64,000 bases of DNA from Clostridium simiarum (GTDB lineage Bacteria; Bacillota; Clostridia; Clostridiales; Clostridiaceae). This document shows, piece by piece, positions 55,072 through 63,856 of this stretch (positions within the stretch are counted from its first letter, which is position 1; each line of letters starts with the position of its first letter). The stretch covers positions 1,612,001-1,676,000 of the forward strand of contig NZ_JAHLQL010000001.1 in assembly GCF_018919175.1 (NCBI RefSeq), written 5' to 3'. The position numbers and the translations under genes were made by a program. Under the pieces are notes generated by a model. It was not told where the DNA came from. It ran no database searches and was given only the letters and a program-made list of their open reading frames with translations.

Positions 55072-55707
55072 ATGTATAATGTTTATCAAACATATCCATG
55101 CCCTTATTTCGTGAACAACGCAGACATTATGTATAATGCTTTTAGAGGGTATCCATACCCTTACTATGTTGATACACCAATGTATAATCCTGACTTTTCC
55201 AATCAGTTTGCTAACCAGTATGTGCCTTTTACTGATGAACTAGAGTACGATCCAAGATTTAATTTTTGGCAACCTGAAGCTGATTATGGTTTAATTGAAT
55301 TGAAGGATTATGGCCCAGATCCCTTTGTAGTTAATATCGAGGAAGCTACCAAGCAAAACAATAATTTTCGTACCGCTTTATGGACAGGAGATCATTTGCA
55401 ACTTACCTTGATGAGCATCGGGGTTGGTGAAGATATAGGTTTAGAAGTTCATCCCCATCTTGATCAATTTATACGTATTGAAGAAGGTGAAGGAGTTGTT
55501 ATGATGGGTGATCGAAGAGATAACTTGAGTTTTCAAGAAAGAGTATATGATGACTTTGCATTCATTATTCCTGCTGGAAAATGGCATAATCTAATCAATA
55601 CAGGTGATAAACCAATTAAATTATACTCTATCTATGCTCCACCTCAGCATCCAAAGGGCACAGTTCATGAAACTAAAGCAATTGCTGAAGCTGCTGAAAA
55701 ACACTAA
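55072..55707 (+). CDS. cupin-domain protein with Tyr/Pro-rich N-terminus
   Basis: This is a protein of about 211 residues. The first 50 residues contain two similar Tyr/Pro-rich blocks (YQTYPCPYFVNNADIMYN and FRGYPYPYYVDTPMYN). A single cupin follows, with the metal-binding pattern EVHPHLDQFIRIEEGEG and, later, PAGKWHNLINTG. The ATG at 55072 is preferred because AAAGGA lies 10 bases upstream; an ATG at 55054 has no site. Cupins of this kind are often sugar isomerases or binding proteins, but the Tyr/Pro-rich part suggests a spore-coat or surface role. Codon use is more G+C-rich than neighbours. Confidence 0.8.
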   Translation: MYNVYQTYPCPYFVNNADIMYNAFRGYPYPYYVDTPMYNPDFSNQFANQYVPFTDELEYDPRFNFWQPEADYGLIELKDYGPDPFVVNIEEATKQNNNFRTALWTGDHLQLTLMSIGVGEDIGLEVHPHLDQFIRIEEGEGVVMMGDRRDNLSFQERVYDDFAFIIPAGKWHNLINTGDKPIKLYSIYAPPQHPKGTVHETKAIAEAAEKH

Positions 55708-55743
55708 TTTACTAATATAAAAAAGAAAAATTGAAAAATCTGT

Positions 55744-55792
55744 AAAAACAGCTTTCTATGATTAAATTAATTTATCATAGAAGGCTGTTTTT
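55744..55792 (+). terminator. terminator after the cupin gene
   Basis: AAAAACAGC-TTCTATGAT and ATCATAGAA-GCTGTTTTT arms form a long stem ending in a T run, 37 bases past the stop codon. Confidence 0.85.
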
Positions 55793-55956
55793 ATGGTAGG
55801 AAGAAAGATTTATATTCCAAATTACTCCTTTATACTAAATTTTCATTTAAATAACTTTTACCTAAAAATCCAATAGTTGATAATAACATGATATTAGTAT
55901 ATTCTCAATGACTTTTGAAGGAACATACATACCATAAAGTATTTTGTATCAAAGGG

Positions 55957-56171
55957 ATCAAATAAGTAAATTTTCGTGTCAGCCTCACCTTCTCAAAGTT
56001 GGCGTCAATCTACTACGCTTAGTGGATCTATCCCTTGGACATGGCATCCTCAAAAATGTTAGTGGCATCTACCAATACTTCCTTGATTTTTGTTTAACAC
56101 GCTTTTAAACTGCGCCCTATAAGAGAAAGAACCAGTAAGTTGACAGATAAAATCCCAATTAATATCTTCAT
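55957..56171 (-). pseudogene. decayed reading frame starting with a 25-residue hydrophobic peptide
   Basis: An ATG at 56171 with GAGG upstream opens MKILIGILSVNLLVLSLIG and then RSLKAC, followed by a stop. In the same frame KEVLVDATNIFEDAMSKG and IDANFEKVRLTRKFTYLI appear between further stops. This looks like a membrane or secreted protein gene that has decayed. I do not recognise the family. The 14-base word shared with 18201 lies inside. The rest of 55793-56253 shows nothing else. Confidence 0.3.
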
Positions 56172-56253
56172 ATTATTAACCTCACTTTTTGTTTTATTGA
56201 AACTATTATAACAAATGTGACTTAAGACCCATGTTAAGAAAAACATCACACTT

Positions 56254-56315
56254 ACAATATTGACCGAGTGGTTTGTTTTTGCTATAATAAAAATAGACCA
56301 CATGGTCAATATTGT
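56254..56315 (+). promoter_or_regulatory. promoter and operators of the TetR-antiporter operon
   Basis: TTGACC (56260-56265), a 17-base spacer and TATAAT (56283-56288) form a near-consensus promoter. ACAATATTGACC at 56254-56265 and GGTCAATATTGT at 56304-56315 are perfect 12-base inverted arms that bracket it. GACCACATGGTC is a second palindrome next to the right arm. This is a typical TetR self-regulated promoter. Confidence 0.75.
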
Positions 56316-56334
56316 CTTAAAGGAGAAAAATGTA

Positions 56335-56964
56335 ATGAAGCGAGAAGAGAAAAATTTGCAAAGTAGAAAGAAAATCCTTGACAGCGCCTTGCGAGAGTTT
56401 GGTGAAAAAAGCTATTCACAAGCGTCTCTAAATATAATTTGCAGTGCCGGAAATATTTCAAAGGGAATTATTTATCATTATTTCAAAGATAAGGATGAGC
56501 TGTTTTTATGCTGTGTAAAAGACTGTTTTGATACGCTTGTTAGTTATATTGAAAAGGGGCATTTTGATAGCACTGATTTTCAAAGCTATATGCAATCATA
56601 CCTCAATTTGCGGTATCAATTTTTTCGTGAAAATCCATATTACAGTAATATCTTTTTTAATGCCGTTTTGCAGCCACCAAAGCATTTGACCCTAAGAATC
56701 AAAGAATTACGAAAAGATTTTGATGCGCTGAATCTCAGGTGTTGCAAAAATATATTAAATCAAATCACTTTGAGAGATGGTATCACAGAGAAGGAAGCCA
56801 TTGAATATTTTTCTGCCCTTGAAGAAATGTTCAATGGTTATTTTCAAAGCAAAGCCTATAAAGGCGCTGACTTTCACGCTCTTGTGGAAGACCATGAACT
56901 GAAACTGCCAAAAATACTCAACATTATGCTTTACGGTATCGCAAAGGAGGAATCAAATGAATGA
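56335..56964 (+). CDS. TetR-family repressor
   Basis: This is a repressor of about 209 residues. The DNA-binding part is near residues 8-52 (SRKKILDSALREFGEKSYSQ and then ISKGIIYHYFKDKDELFL); a helical ligand domain follows. The ATG at 56335 with AAAGGAGA upstream is preferred over an upstream frame start inside the promoter. Its stop overlaps the antiporter start by 4 bases. It probably represses this operon from the bracketing palindromes and is released by an ion, drug or stress signal. Confidence 0.9.
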   Translation: MKREEKNLQSRKKILDSALREFGEKSYSQASLNIICSAGNISKGIIYHYFKDKDELFLCCVKDCFDTLVSYIEKGHFDSTDFQSYMQSYLNLRYQFFRENPYYSNIFFNAVLQPPKHLTLRIKELRKDFDALNLRCCKNILNQITLRDGITEKEAIEYFSALEEMFNGYFQSKAYKGADFHALVEDHELKLPKILNIMLYGIAKEESNE

Positions 56965-58187
56965 TACTTTCAATTTTTAGACTATTTGTGGCAGTTCTTG
57001 CTGCTTTTCTTGTAGGTAAGCTTGTATCAAAAATCAAATTACCGGCCATCTTAGGCTGGCTTTTAGCAGGAATGGTGCTGGGACCGCATGCGTTAGGGCT
57101 TATGAATGATACAATCTTAAATGCGCAGTGGTACCAAGCGGTGGTTCACATTTTGGAATGTGCTGTAGGACTTCTAATCGGCACAGAACTTGTATGGAAA
57201 AAAATCAAAAAGACGGGTAAGCAAATCATCATTACAACTTTAACCCAGTCATTGGGCACATTTTTTATGGTGAGTGCGGTGTTTAGCGTGGTATTTTATT
57301 TTTCTGGCATTCCGCTTTATCTTGCAGTGATTTTCGGCGGCATAGCCCTTGCAACAGCCCCAGCTCCGGCGCTTTCCATTGTGAGTGAATTCAATACAGA
57401 CGGCCCAGTAACCAAAACCTTAATTCCTATGGCTGCTCTTGATGACATCGTAGCTGTGATTGTGTTTTTTTCAACTATATCCATTATATCTGCTAATATT
57501 TCAGATCAGAAGCTTCCGATGTACATGATCCCCCTTGTTGTCTTACTGCCAATTGTGATTGGTATTGCAACAGGACTTCTTTCAGGACTTGTACTAAAAA
57601 AAGAGCGCTTTTTAAAGGCAACATTACTAATTTTGATTGCCGCAATTTTGGTGACCGCAGGTGTGGGATTTGTATTTAACAACTTAATTATGCCAAAGCC
57701 GGTGTTGAACTTTATGCTCATGGGAATGGCCTTTTCTGCCACCTTCTCCAATATGGTTTCCGAAAAAAAGTTGGAACAGATGATGTGTGCCTTCAATCCA
57801 ATTCTCGGGATTTCTATGATTGTGGTAATATTAAACCTTGGCGCACCTCTTGATTACCATTTGATTTTAGGAGCAGGAATATTTACAGCTATTTATATTT
57901 TGGCAAGAGCCTTGGGCAAATATGGCGGAGCGTATTTGGGAGCAAACATCACCCACTCCCCGCAAACCGTAAAGAAATATTTAGGTCTTACCTTGCTGCC
58001 ACATTCTGGCGTATCCCTTATGTTCACTGGCATTGCTGTTTCAGTTTTGACCCATCCTGCTCCCGAATGTGCAAAAATCATTCAAGGAACAATGGCAGCG
58101 GCGGCAGTGATCAACGAAATTATTGCTGTTATCGTTTCTAAAAAAGCCTTTGAATGGGCAGGAGAATTCAATAAAAAAGGGGAATAG
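56961..58187 (+). CDS. CPA2-type cation:proton antiporter
   Basis: This is a 408-residue membrane protein with about eleven helices. The opening (FLVGKLVSKIKLPAILGWLLAGMVLGPHALG) and GGIALATAPAPALSIVSEFN with AALDDIVAVIVFF are typical of KefB/NhaA-like CPA2 exchangers. The C-terminal regulatory RCK (TrkA-N) domain of Kef proteins is absent. Base composition is clearly richer in G+C than most of the window. The gene is coupled to the TetR gene, which suggests inducible export of Na+, K+ or a cationic compound. Confidence 0.88.
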   Translation: MILSIFRLFVAVLAAFLVGKLVSKIKLPAILGWLLAGMVLGPHALGLMNDTILNAQWYQAVVHILECAVGLLIGTELVWKKIKKTGKQIIITTLTQSLGTFFMVSAVFSVVFYFSGIPLYLAVIFGGIALATAPAPALSIVSEFNTDGPVTKTLIPMAALDDIVAVIVFFSTISIISANISDQKLPMYMIPLVVLLPIVIGIATGLLSGLVLKKERFLKATLLILIAAILVTAGVGFVFNNLIMPKPVLNFMLMGMAFSATFSNMVSEKKLEQMMCAFNPILGISMIVVILNLGAPLDYHLILGAGIFTAIYILARALGKYGGAYLGANITHSPQTVKKYLGLTLLPHSGVSLMFTGIAVSVLTHPAPECAKIIQGTMAAAAVINEIIAVIVSKKAFEWAGEFNKKGE

Positions 58188-58261
58188 ATGTCCGATTCTT
58201 TCTATGGCATTTTATACTTTGAAAATGAATGCACAGGCAAGTTTTTATAAATGTAGTACCG

Positions 58262-58375
58262 TAAGGTTACAAAAAACTTCACGAAATCTACCGTCAGCTT
58301 CTTAGTGAAAGAAAACAGTAATTTGATAGCATGTTGACTCTTTTTGCAGTCACAGAGGAATGCCGTGAAAAATGA
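58262..58375 (+). pseudogene. short decayed reading frame after the antiporter
   Basis: One frame reads GYKKLHEIYRQLLSERKQ, stop, FDSMLTLFAVTEECREK, stop. It is protein-like and helical but broken, and there is no good start. It follows the antiporter by 75 bases and precedes a strong terminator, so it may be a lost third gene of the operon. Confidence 0.3.
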
Positions 58376-58418
58376 CTTGTTACATTAAATGTGTTCCTAT
58401 ATGGATACAGCCTAACAT

Positions 58419-58460
58419 AAAGAAATGACATTGAACCTCTCGCTCAATGTCATTTCTTTT
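58419..58460 (+). terminator. terminator of the TetR-antiporter operon
   Basis: The 16-base arms AAAGAAATGACATTGA and TCAATGTCATTTCTTT are perfect, with a T run. Confidence 0.88.
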
Positions 58461-58557
58461 TTATAATACAGTTTGAAATGTGATGCCGCTGCTTTCATTT
58501 TCTGAAACTACGATTTATCCGTTACTCCGATGACCTATACTTTACTTTCAGCTACCT

Positions 58558-61500
58558 CTATCTATTTCTTTTTAAAAATAATCCCACACCACTTAGAATT
58601 GTTAATGCTCCAATTATAATTATTACTGTAGAGCCAAATAAATTACCTGTCTTAGGGAGAAGATTAATTATCTTATCTGCAAGCTTTTCAGCTTGGTTCT
58701 TAACCGTAAACCTTTGAGTTTCCGGAGAATTAACCTTAACTTCTAGTTCTTCTTTACCTAGGATATATCCCTTAGGAGCCTTGGTTTCTTTAATTGTGTA
58801 ACTACTATAATCCACATCATTAAAGATTACAACTCCATTGTTATCAGAAACTACTGTAGTTACTTCTTTGCCATCTCTATCATATAAAGTAAACTCTGCT
58901 CCTTGAAGTATCTTTCCATTCATGTCAGTCTTAGTAATTACAATTACACCCTTAATTCTGTTGTTTACTACTTCATAAGTGTACAATTCTCTATCTTTAT
59001 CCACAAAGACCTTTATAGTACCTTCTGAGGCTAAATACCCTTCAGGAACTTTTGTTTCTTTTATAGTATATTCACCATAAACAAGATCTTCAAATAATAG
59101 AGTTCCATCTTCTCTTGACACAGAAGTTTTAATTTCTTTGCCTTCTGCATTATATAATGTAAACTCGGCACCCTTAAGAGGTTCCTTATTTTCATCTAAC
59201 TTTTTCACTTGAACAGAACCTCTAATTTTTCTATTAGAAATACTTTCTGGATTTGATTTTACAGTGATATCGTTTTCAATTATATTAGCAGTTAATACTT
59301 CATCTGAAAGAACGTATCCTTCTGGTGCCTTTGTTTCTTTGATAATGTACTTACCATACTCTATATTTTTAAATTCTACTCTTCCACTCTCATCACTTAT
59401 AGCTGCTGCTATTGGTTTTTCAAAGTTTGTGTCTGTCTCTTTATAAAGCTTAAATTCTGCTCCTTGTAATGGTTCTTTCTCTTCCCCTAGTTTAATAAAT
59501 TCTATATTTCCTTTAATTCTTATATTAGAAATACTTTCAGGATTTGCCTTTACAGTAATACCACTTTTAGTTATATTCGCAGTTAGTACTTCATATGAAA
59601 GAACATATCCTTCTGGTGCCTTTGTTTCTTTAATATTGTACTTGCCATACTCTATATTTTTAAATTCTACTCTTCCACTCTCATCACTTATAGCTATTGC
59701 TATTGGGTTTTCAAAGTTTGTGTCTGTCTCTTTATAAAGCTTAAATTCTGCTCCTTGTAATGGTTCTTTATCTTCCCCTAGTTTAGTAAATTCTATATTT
59801 CCTTTAATTCTTGTATTAGAAATACTTTCAGGATTTGCTTTTACAGTAATACCATTTTCAATTATATTCGCAGTTAGTACTTCCTTTGAAATAACATATC
59901 CTTCTGGCGCCTTTGTTTCTTTAATATTGTACCTGCCATACTCTATATTTTTAAATTCTACTCTTCCACTCTCATCACTGATAGCTGTTGCTATTGGGCT
60001 TTCAAAGTTTGTATCTGTCTCTTTATAAAGTTTAAATTCTGCTCCTTGCAATGGTTCTCTCTCTTCCCCTAGTTTAATAAATTCTATATTCCCTATTATT
60101 TTATTTTCTCTAATTCTTTTGTTGGAAATACTTTCAGGATTTGCTTTTACAGTAATACCACTTTTAGTTATATTCGCAGTTAGTACTTCCTTTGAAAGAA
60201 CATATCCTTTTGGTGCTTTTGTTTCTTTAATATTGTACTTGCCATACTCTATATTTTTAAACTCTACATGTCCACTTTTATCGCTTATGGCTGTAGCTAC
60301 AGGTTTTTTATAGCTTGTATCTGCTTCTTTATAAAGCTTAAATTCTGCTCCTTGTAATGGTTCTCTCTCTTCCCCTAGTTTAATAAATTCTATATTTCCT
60401 TTAATTCTTGTATTAGAAATACTGTATGGATTTGCTTTTACCACCTCTCCATCTTCAGTAATAGAAGCCTTTAATATTTCATCTGAAAGATTATATCCTT
60501 CTGGGGCTTTTGTTTCCTTTATAGAATACTCTCCATATTCTACATTTTTAAACTGTACTTTTCCATCTTTATCACTTATAGATGTAGCTAATGGATTCTC
60601 ATAGGCTGTATCTGAAAGCTTATAAATTGCAAATTCTGCTCCCTCAAGGGGGTTATCATTATCTCCATTTTTAAAGAATTCAATTTCACCTGTAATTGAT
60701 CTATTTTTATAATTATAGACTATATTTTTTTCATCTTGGCTATTTTTAAGTTGGAATTTATATAATTCATTGCTTAGAACATATCCTGTAGGAGCCTCTT
60801 TTTCTCTAACATAATAGTCTATATCAAACTTTAATTTGTCAAATACTACCTCTCCATTAACTCCTGTAAGCTCAGAAGTTCTTATAACATTTTGATACTT
60901 ATCAAGAAGTTCAAATACAGCTCCTTCTAGCTTGATATCTTCATTATTACTGTTAACCTTTACAACCTTAATGCTACCAGTTTCACCAACTCCACCACCG
61001 CCAGCACCTTGGAATATAACATCAACTTTACTAGAGCTTGATGATTGTATTAATCCCGTTCCCTTAAAGGATATAGAGTTAGTAAAGGGTGACTTTTTCT
61101 TATCTACCACATCAGTTCTAAAGGCTAAAATATAAGCTTCTTCTATTGTAGAAGGCAATGTAAATGTAAACTCTCTTGTTGCAGTATTATATTTTACATT
61201 GTCTTGATCTAGAGTAATCTCTTCTCCTTTTAATAGAGTTCCATCTGGATTTAAAGTCTGCTTGTACAATTTTATAGAGGTGGTATCAAGCTCAAGCCCT
61301 TCTTGAAGTGTATCTGTTAAAACAGCATCTTTAATTAATATTTCATTAGCATTAATGGTTACATTCCAATCAATATAAGAATTACCTTTAGTATAATCAG
61401 CTTTTTTATCTATTAAAGTACTTTTTATCTTCCCTGTACCTTTACTTTCTACACCACCGGGTACTAAATCAGTTATTAACTTTGCAGTATTATTAAATAC

Positions 61501-63552
61501 CTTTTCTCCATTAGTATTAAATATAGAAGTATCGGTAATCTTCGTTTTAAAAGTTATTATTTGTTCATCTTTAATTTCACTTGGAAAGCTATAAGTTAAG
61601 ATTTTAGTAGTTTCATCATACTTATAATTTGTTGCTTCTGCAGCATTTCCATTAAGCATAACGGAATTTGGAACAAACTCTTGCCCTTCATTTATAGCAT
61701 CTGTAAAATAAGCATTTGTAAGAAGCATTTTATTTTTATTAACTACAACCTTCCAGGTAATTTCTCTTGTTACATAGTTATAATCTTTGCTAGATTTATC
61801 TATAACTTGGCTCTGTACTTTTTGTTCACCCTGCCCCTGAGATTGTACAATATTGTCTCCTGTTAATTTGACAACATTATAATAGTTTTCATTTCTATTT
61901 CCTGCAAAAACATTAGGGTCTGTTACTTTTGTTTTGAAGGTTATTACATAAGTTTCACTAATATCACCACTAAAAGTGTAGGTTAATGTTCCAGTTTTCT
62001 CTTTATCACTTACCACTTTATCATAGTTAAAACTTCCACCAGGATAGCTTTTATCTATAGTAGCAGAACCCTCAACATATTCTTGTCCTAATCTTATTTC
62101 ATCGGTAACCACTGCATTTTTTATAGCTATCTTATTATGATTCACCACAACCTGCCAAGTTATCTCTCCTGTGGCTGCATTGTACTCTTTTCCATACTTA
62201 TAAATAATACTAGTAGGTACTCCTACGCCCTTATTATCTGAAGCATTGCTTGGTACTCCATCACCAATTAAAGTTACTTTATTATTATAGTTTTTTGATG
62301 TATTAGAATTAAATGCCCCTTCATCCGTTACATCTGTTGAAAATTCAATTTTATGAGGCTCATTAATAGCCATTGGGAAAGTATAGATGAATTTTTCTCC
62401 ATTTATAGTGTAGTTATCTTTAGTTGAATTTCCGTCTATCTTAACACTATCAAGTGTAAATGTTAATCCCTCTGGTATGTCGTCTGTAACTACAGCATTA
62501 GGTATGCTTTGAGCATTATTGTTTACATAAATAGTCCAGTTAATTCTCTTCGTCTTTTCATCATATTTACCATCTTTTCTAATAAAGTCTGTAATAATTT
62601 CAACTGATGCCTCATTAGAATCTACAGTAGTTCCATCATGATTAAAAATTGCCTTATTATACTCGTATACTGTAGCTCCTTCATTTTCAAAAGCTTTTGG
62701 ATTTACTACCTTAGTTTTAAAGGTAATTATTTGTTGCTTTTCTATTACATCTGAGAAATTATAAGTTAACTTATTGCTAATACCATCATAACTGTAATTT
62801 GCTGTATCCGCATTAGCTCCATTTATTTTAACAGAGTCTGGTATAAACTCTTGCCCCAATGAAATATTGTCCACAATTTGGGCATTATTCACCTTAACAT
62901 TTTCTGGATTTACTATTACCTTCCAAGTAATCTCATTTTTAGAAGCATCATAACTTCCTTCTTTCATAACAGAAGCCTTAGGTATTTCAGGTTGTTTAAA
63001 ATTTACATTAATTACAATCGGTGAAGAGTTTCCTCCGACTTCAAATTTAATAGGTACTGGATCAGTACCTCCTATTTGATTTGGATCAAATTGAGTATCA
63101 ATATAAAAGTATCCAGAAACATTGGAATTGCTTTCAGCAAATTCATTAAAAGTAATATTAACCTTTCCATCAGTGCCTATTGTAACCTTTGCAATAGTGT
63201 CACCATTATCAAGAGTAATAGGAAAATTTAGTGTATTTATAATTTGTATTTCCTTAGGTATTTGCATAGTATAAGTATCACCATTTTTTACTGTTCCCTG
63301 ATTTAGTATGCTAAATTTATAGGTCAATTTAACTTCAGCATTCTTACTTATAGGATTTGATGACTCATTTATAGGATTTCCTTTACTATCAGTTAAAGTT
63401 ACCTCAGTTATAAATGGAAATGTACTTGTAACATCTGCTGATCTAACTTGCACAGCAGGAATAATAGAGAAAATTTGTAAAATTACAGCAATGAATGCCG
63501 TAAAAATAGATAATTTCTTCTTTTGTTTAATGTTGTATCTTTTTTTTCTCAT
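58558..63552 (-). CDS. LPXTG cell-wall adhesin with CnaB stalk
   Basis: This is a surface protein of about 1664 residues. The start is the ATG at 63552 after AAAGGGG. A signal peptide (KKLSIFTAFIAVILQIFSII) is followed by an N-terminal adhesive domain. Five related modules of about 130 residues follow, each opening like YDASKNEITWKVIVN and ending near IITFKTKV. After a Gly-rich hinge come eight CnaB/SpaA domains with KETKAPEGY or similar, four of them near-identical. The end is LPKTG, a membrane helix and KRNR, so sortase attaches it to peptidoglycan. CnaB domains usually form internal Lys-Asn or Lys-Asp isopeptide bonds. The ligand is unknown. No sortase gene is in the window. Confidence 0.92.
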   Translation of the reverse strand: MRKKRYNIKQKKKLSIFTAFIAVILQIFSIIPAVQVRSADVTSTFPFITEVTLTDSKGNPINESSNPISKNAEVKLTYKFSILNQGTVKNGDTYTMQIPKEIQIINTLNFPITLDNGDTIAKVTIGTDGKVNITFNEFAESNSNVSGYFYIDTQFDPNQIGGTDPVPIKFEVGGNSSPIVINVNFKQPEIPKASVMKEGSYDASKNEITWKVIVNPENVKVNNAQIVDNISLGQEFIPDSVKINGANADTANYSYDGISNKLTYNFSDVIEKQQIITFKTKVVNPKAFENEGATVYEYNKAIFNHDGTTVDSNEASVEIITDFIRKDGKYDEKTKRINWTIYVNNNAQSIPNAVVTDDIPEGLTFTLDSVKIDGNSTKDNYTINGEKFIYTFPMAINEPHKIEFSTDVTDEGAFNSNTSKNYNNKVTLIGDGVPSNASDNKGVGVPTSIIYKYGKEYNAATGEITWQVVVNHNKIAIKNAVVTDEIRLGQEYVEGSATIDKSYPGGSFNYDKVVSDKEKTGTLTYTFSGDISETYVITFKTKVTDPNVFAGNRNENYYNVVKLTGDNIVQSQGQGEQKVQSQVIDKSSKDYNYVTREITWKVVVNKNKMLLTNAYFTDAINEGQEFVPNSVMLNGNAAEATNYKYDETTKILTYSFPSEIKDEQIITFKTKITDTSIFNTNGEKVFNNTAKLITDLVPGGVESKGTGKIKSTLIDKKADYTKGNSYIDWNVTINANEILIKDAVLTDTLQEGLELDTTSIKLYKQTLNPDGTLLKGEEITLDQDNVKYNTATREFTFTLPSTIEEAYILAFRTDVVDKKKSPFTNSISFKGTGLIQSSSSSKVDVIFQGAGGGGVGETGSIKVVKVNSNNEDIKLEGAVFELLDKYQNVIRTSELTGVNGEVVFDKLKFDIDYYVREKEAPTGYVLSNELYKFQLKNSQDEKNIVYNYKNRSITGEIEFFKNGDNDNPLEGAEFAIYKLSDTAYENPLATSISDKDGKVQFKNVEYGEYSIKETKAPEGYNLSDEILKASITEDGEVVKANPYSISNTRIKGNIEFIKLGEEREPLQGAEFKLYKEADTSYKKPVATAISDKSGHVEFKNIEYGKYNIKETKAPKGYVLSKEVLTANITKSGITVKANPESISNKRIRENKIIGNIEFIKLGEEREPLQGAEFKLYKETDTNFESPIATAISDESGRVEFKNIEYGRYNIKETKAPEGYVISKEVLTANIIENGITVKANPESISNTRIKGNIEFTKLGEDKEPLQGAEFKLYKETDTNFENPIAIAISDESGRVEFKNIEYGKYNIKETKAPEGYVLSYEVLTANITKSGITVKANPESISNIRIKGNIEFIKLGEEKEPLQGAEFKLYKETDTNFEKPIAAAISDESGRVEFKNIEYGKYIIKETKAPEGYVLSDEVLTANIIENDITVKSNPESISNRKIRGSVQVKKLDENKEPLKGAEFTLYNAEGKEIKTSVSREDGTLLFEDLVYGEYTIKETKVPEGYLASEGTIKVFVDKDRELYTYEVVNNRIKGVIVITKTDMNGKILQGAEFTLYDRDGKEVTTVVSDNNGVVIFNDVDYSSYTIKETKAPKGYILGKEELEVKVNSPETQRFTVKNQAEKLADKIINLLPKTGNLFGSTVIIIIGALTILSGVGLFLKRNR
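59221..60399 (-). repeat. four near-identical CnaB repeat units in the adhesin
   Basis: Units of 291 bases (97 codons) recur with the GGAAATATAGAATTT word (or GGG variant) ending at 59511, 59802, 60093 and 60399. The step to the last is 306 because a five-codon insertion (RENKI) occurs there. The flanking CnaB domains are more divergent, so the array grew by recent unequal recombination. Confidence 0.85.
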
Positions 63553-63591
63553 AAAAAAACCCCTTTTATAATTGTTTTTAGCAATAAAAAA

Positions 63592-63620
63592 AACCGACAT
63601 TAAATTAATAAATGTCGGTT
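63592..63620 (-). terminator. leader terminator of the adhesin gene
   Basis: The 10-base arms AACCGACATT and AATGTCGGTT are perfect and are followed on the minus strand by TTTTTTTT. The hairpin lies only about 40 bases before the adhesin start codon. Either it ends an upstream transcript or it is an attenuator in the adhesin leader. A possible competing GCACT/AGTGC stem lies just before it. Confidence 0.75.
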
Positions 63621-63856
63621 GCACTACTGACTCGGTATATACAAAGTGCCCAAATTAGTATATACTTCAAAGTCTCCATAAAGAACTCTTTATTTATTCT
63701 TTTTTCATATTGCTCGTTAACAAGTATATCTCTATATTTATTACCTATCTATCTACTTTTTGCTTAAATATATACTAATATTTGCTATATTTGGTTTTAA
63801 ACTTTAAATATTCTATATAATCATAGTGGAATTGAAAGCTATTCTTTAATAAAAAA

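Noticed and set aside
59221-60399. Regular repeats that could be taken for a CRISPR array
   Set aside because: The 291-base units are in-frame CnaB domains of one protein; there are no short repeats with unique spacers.
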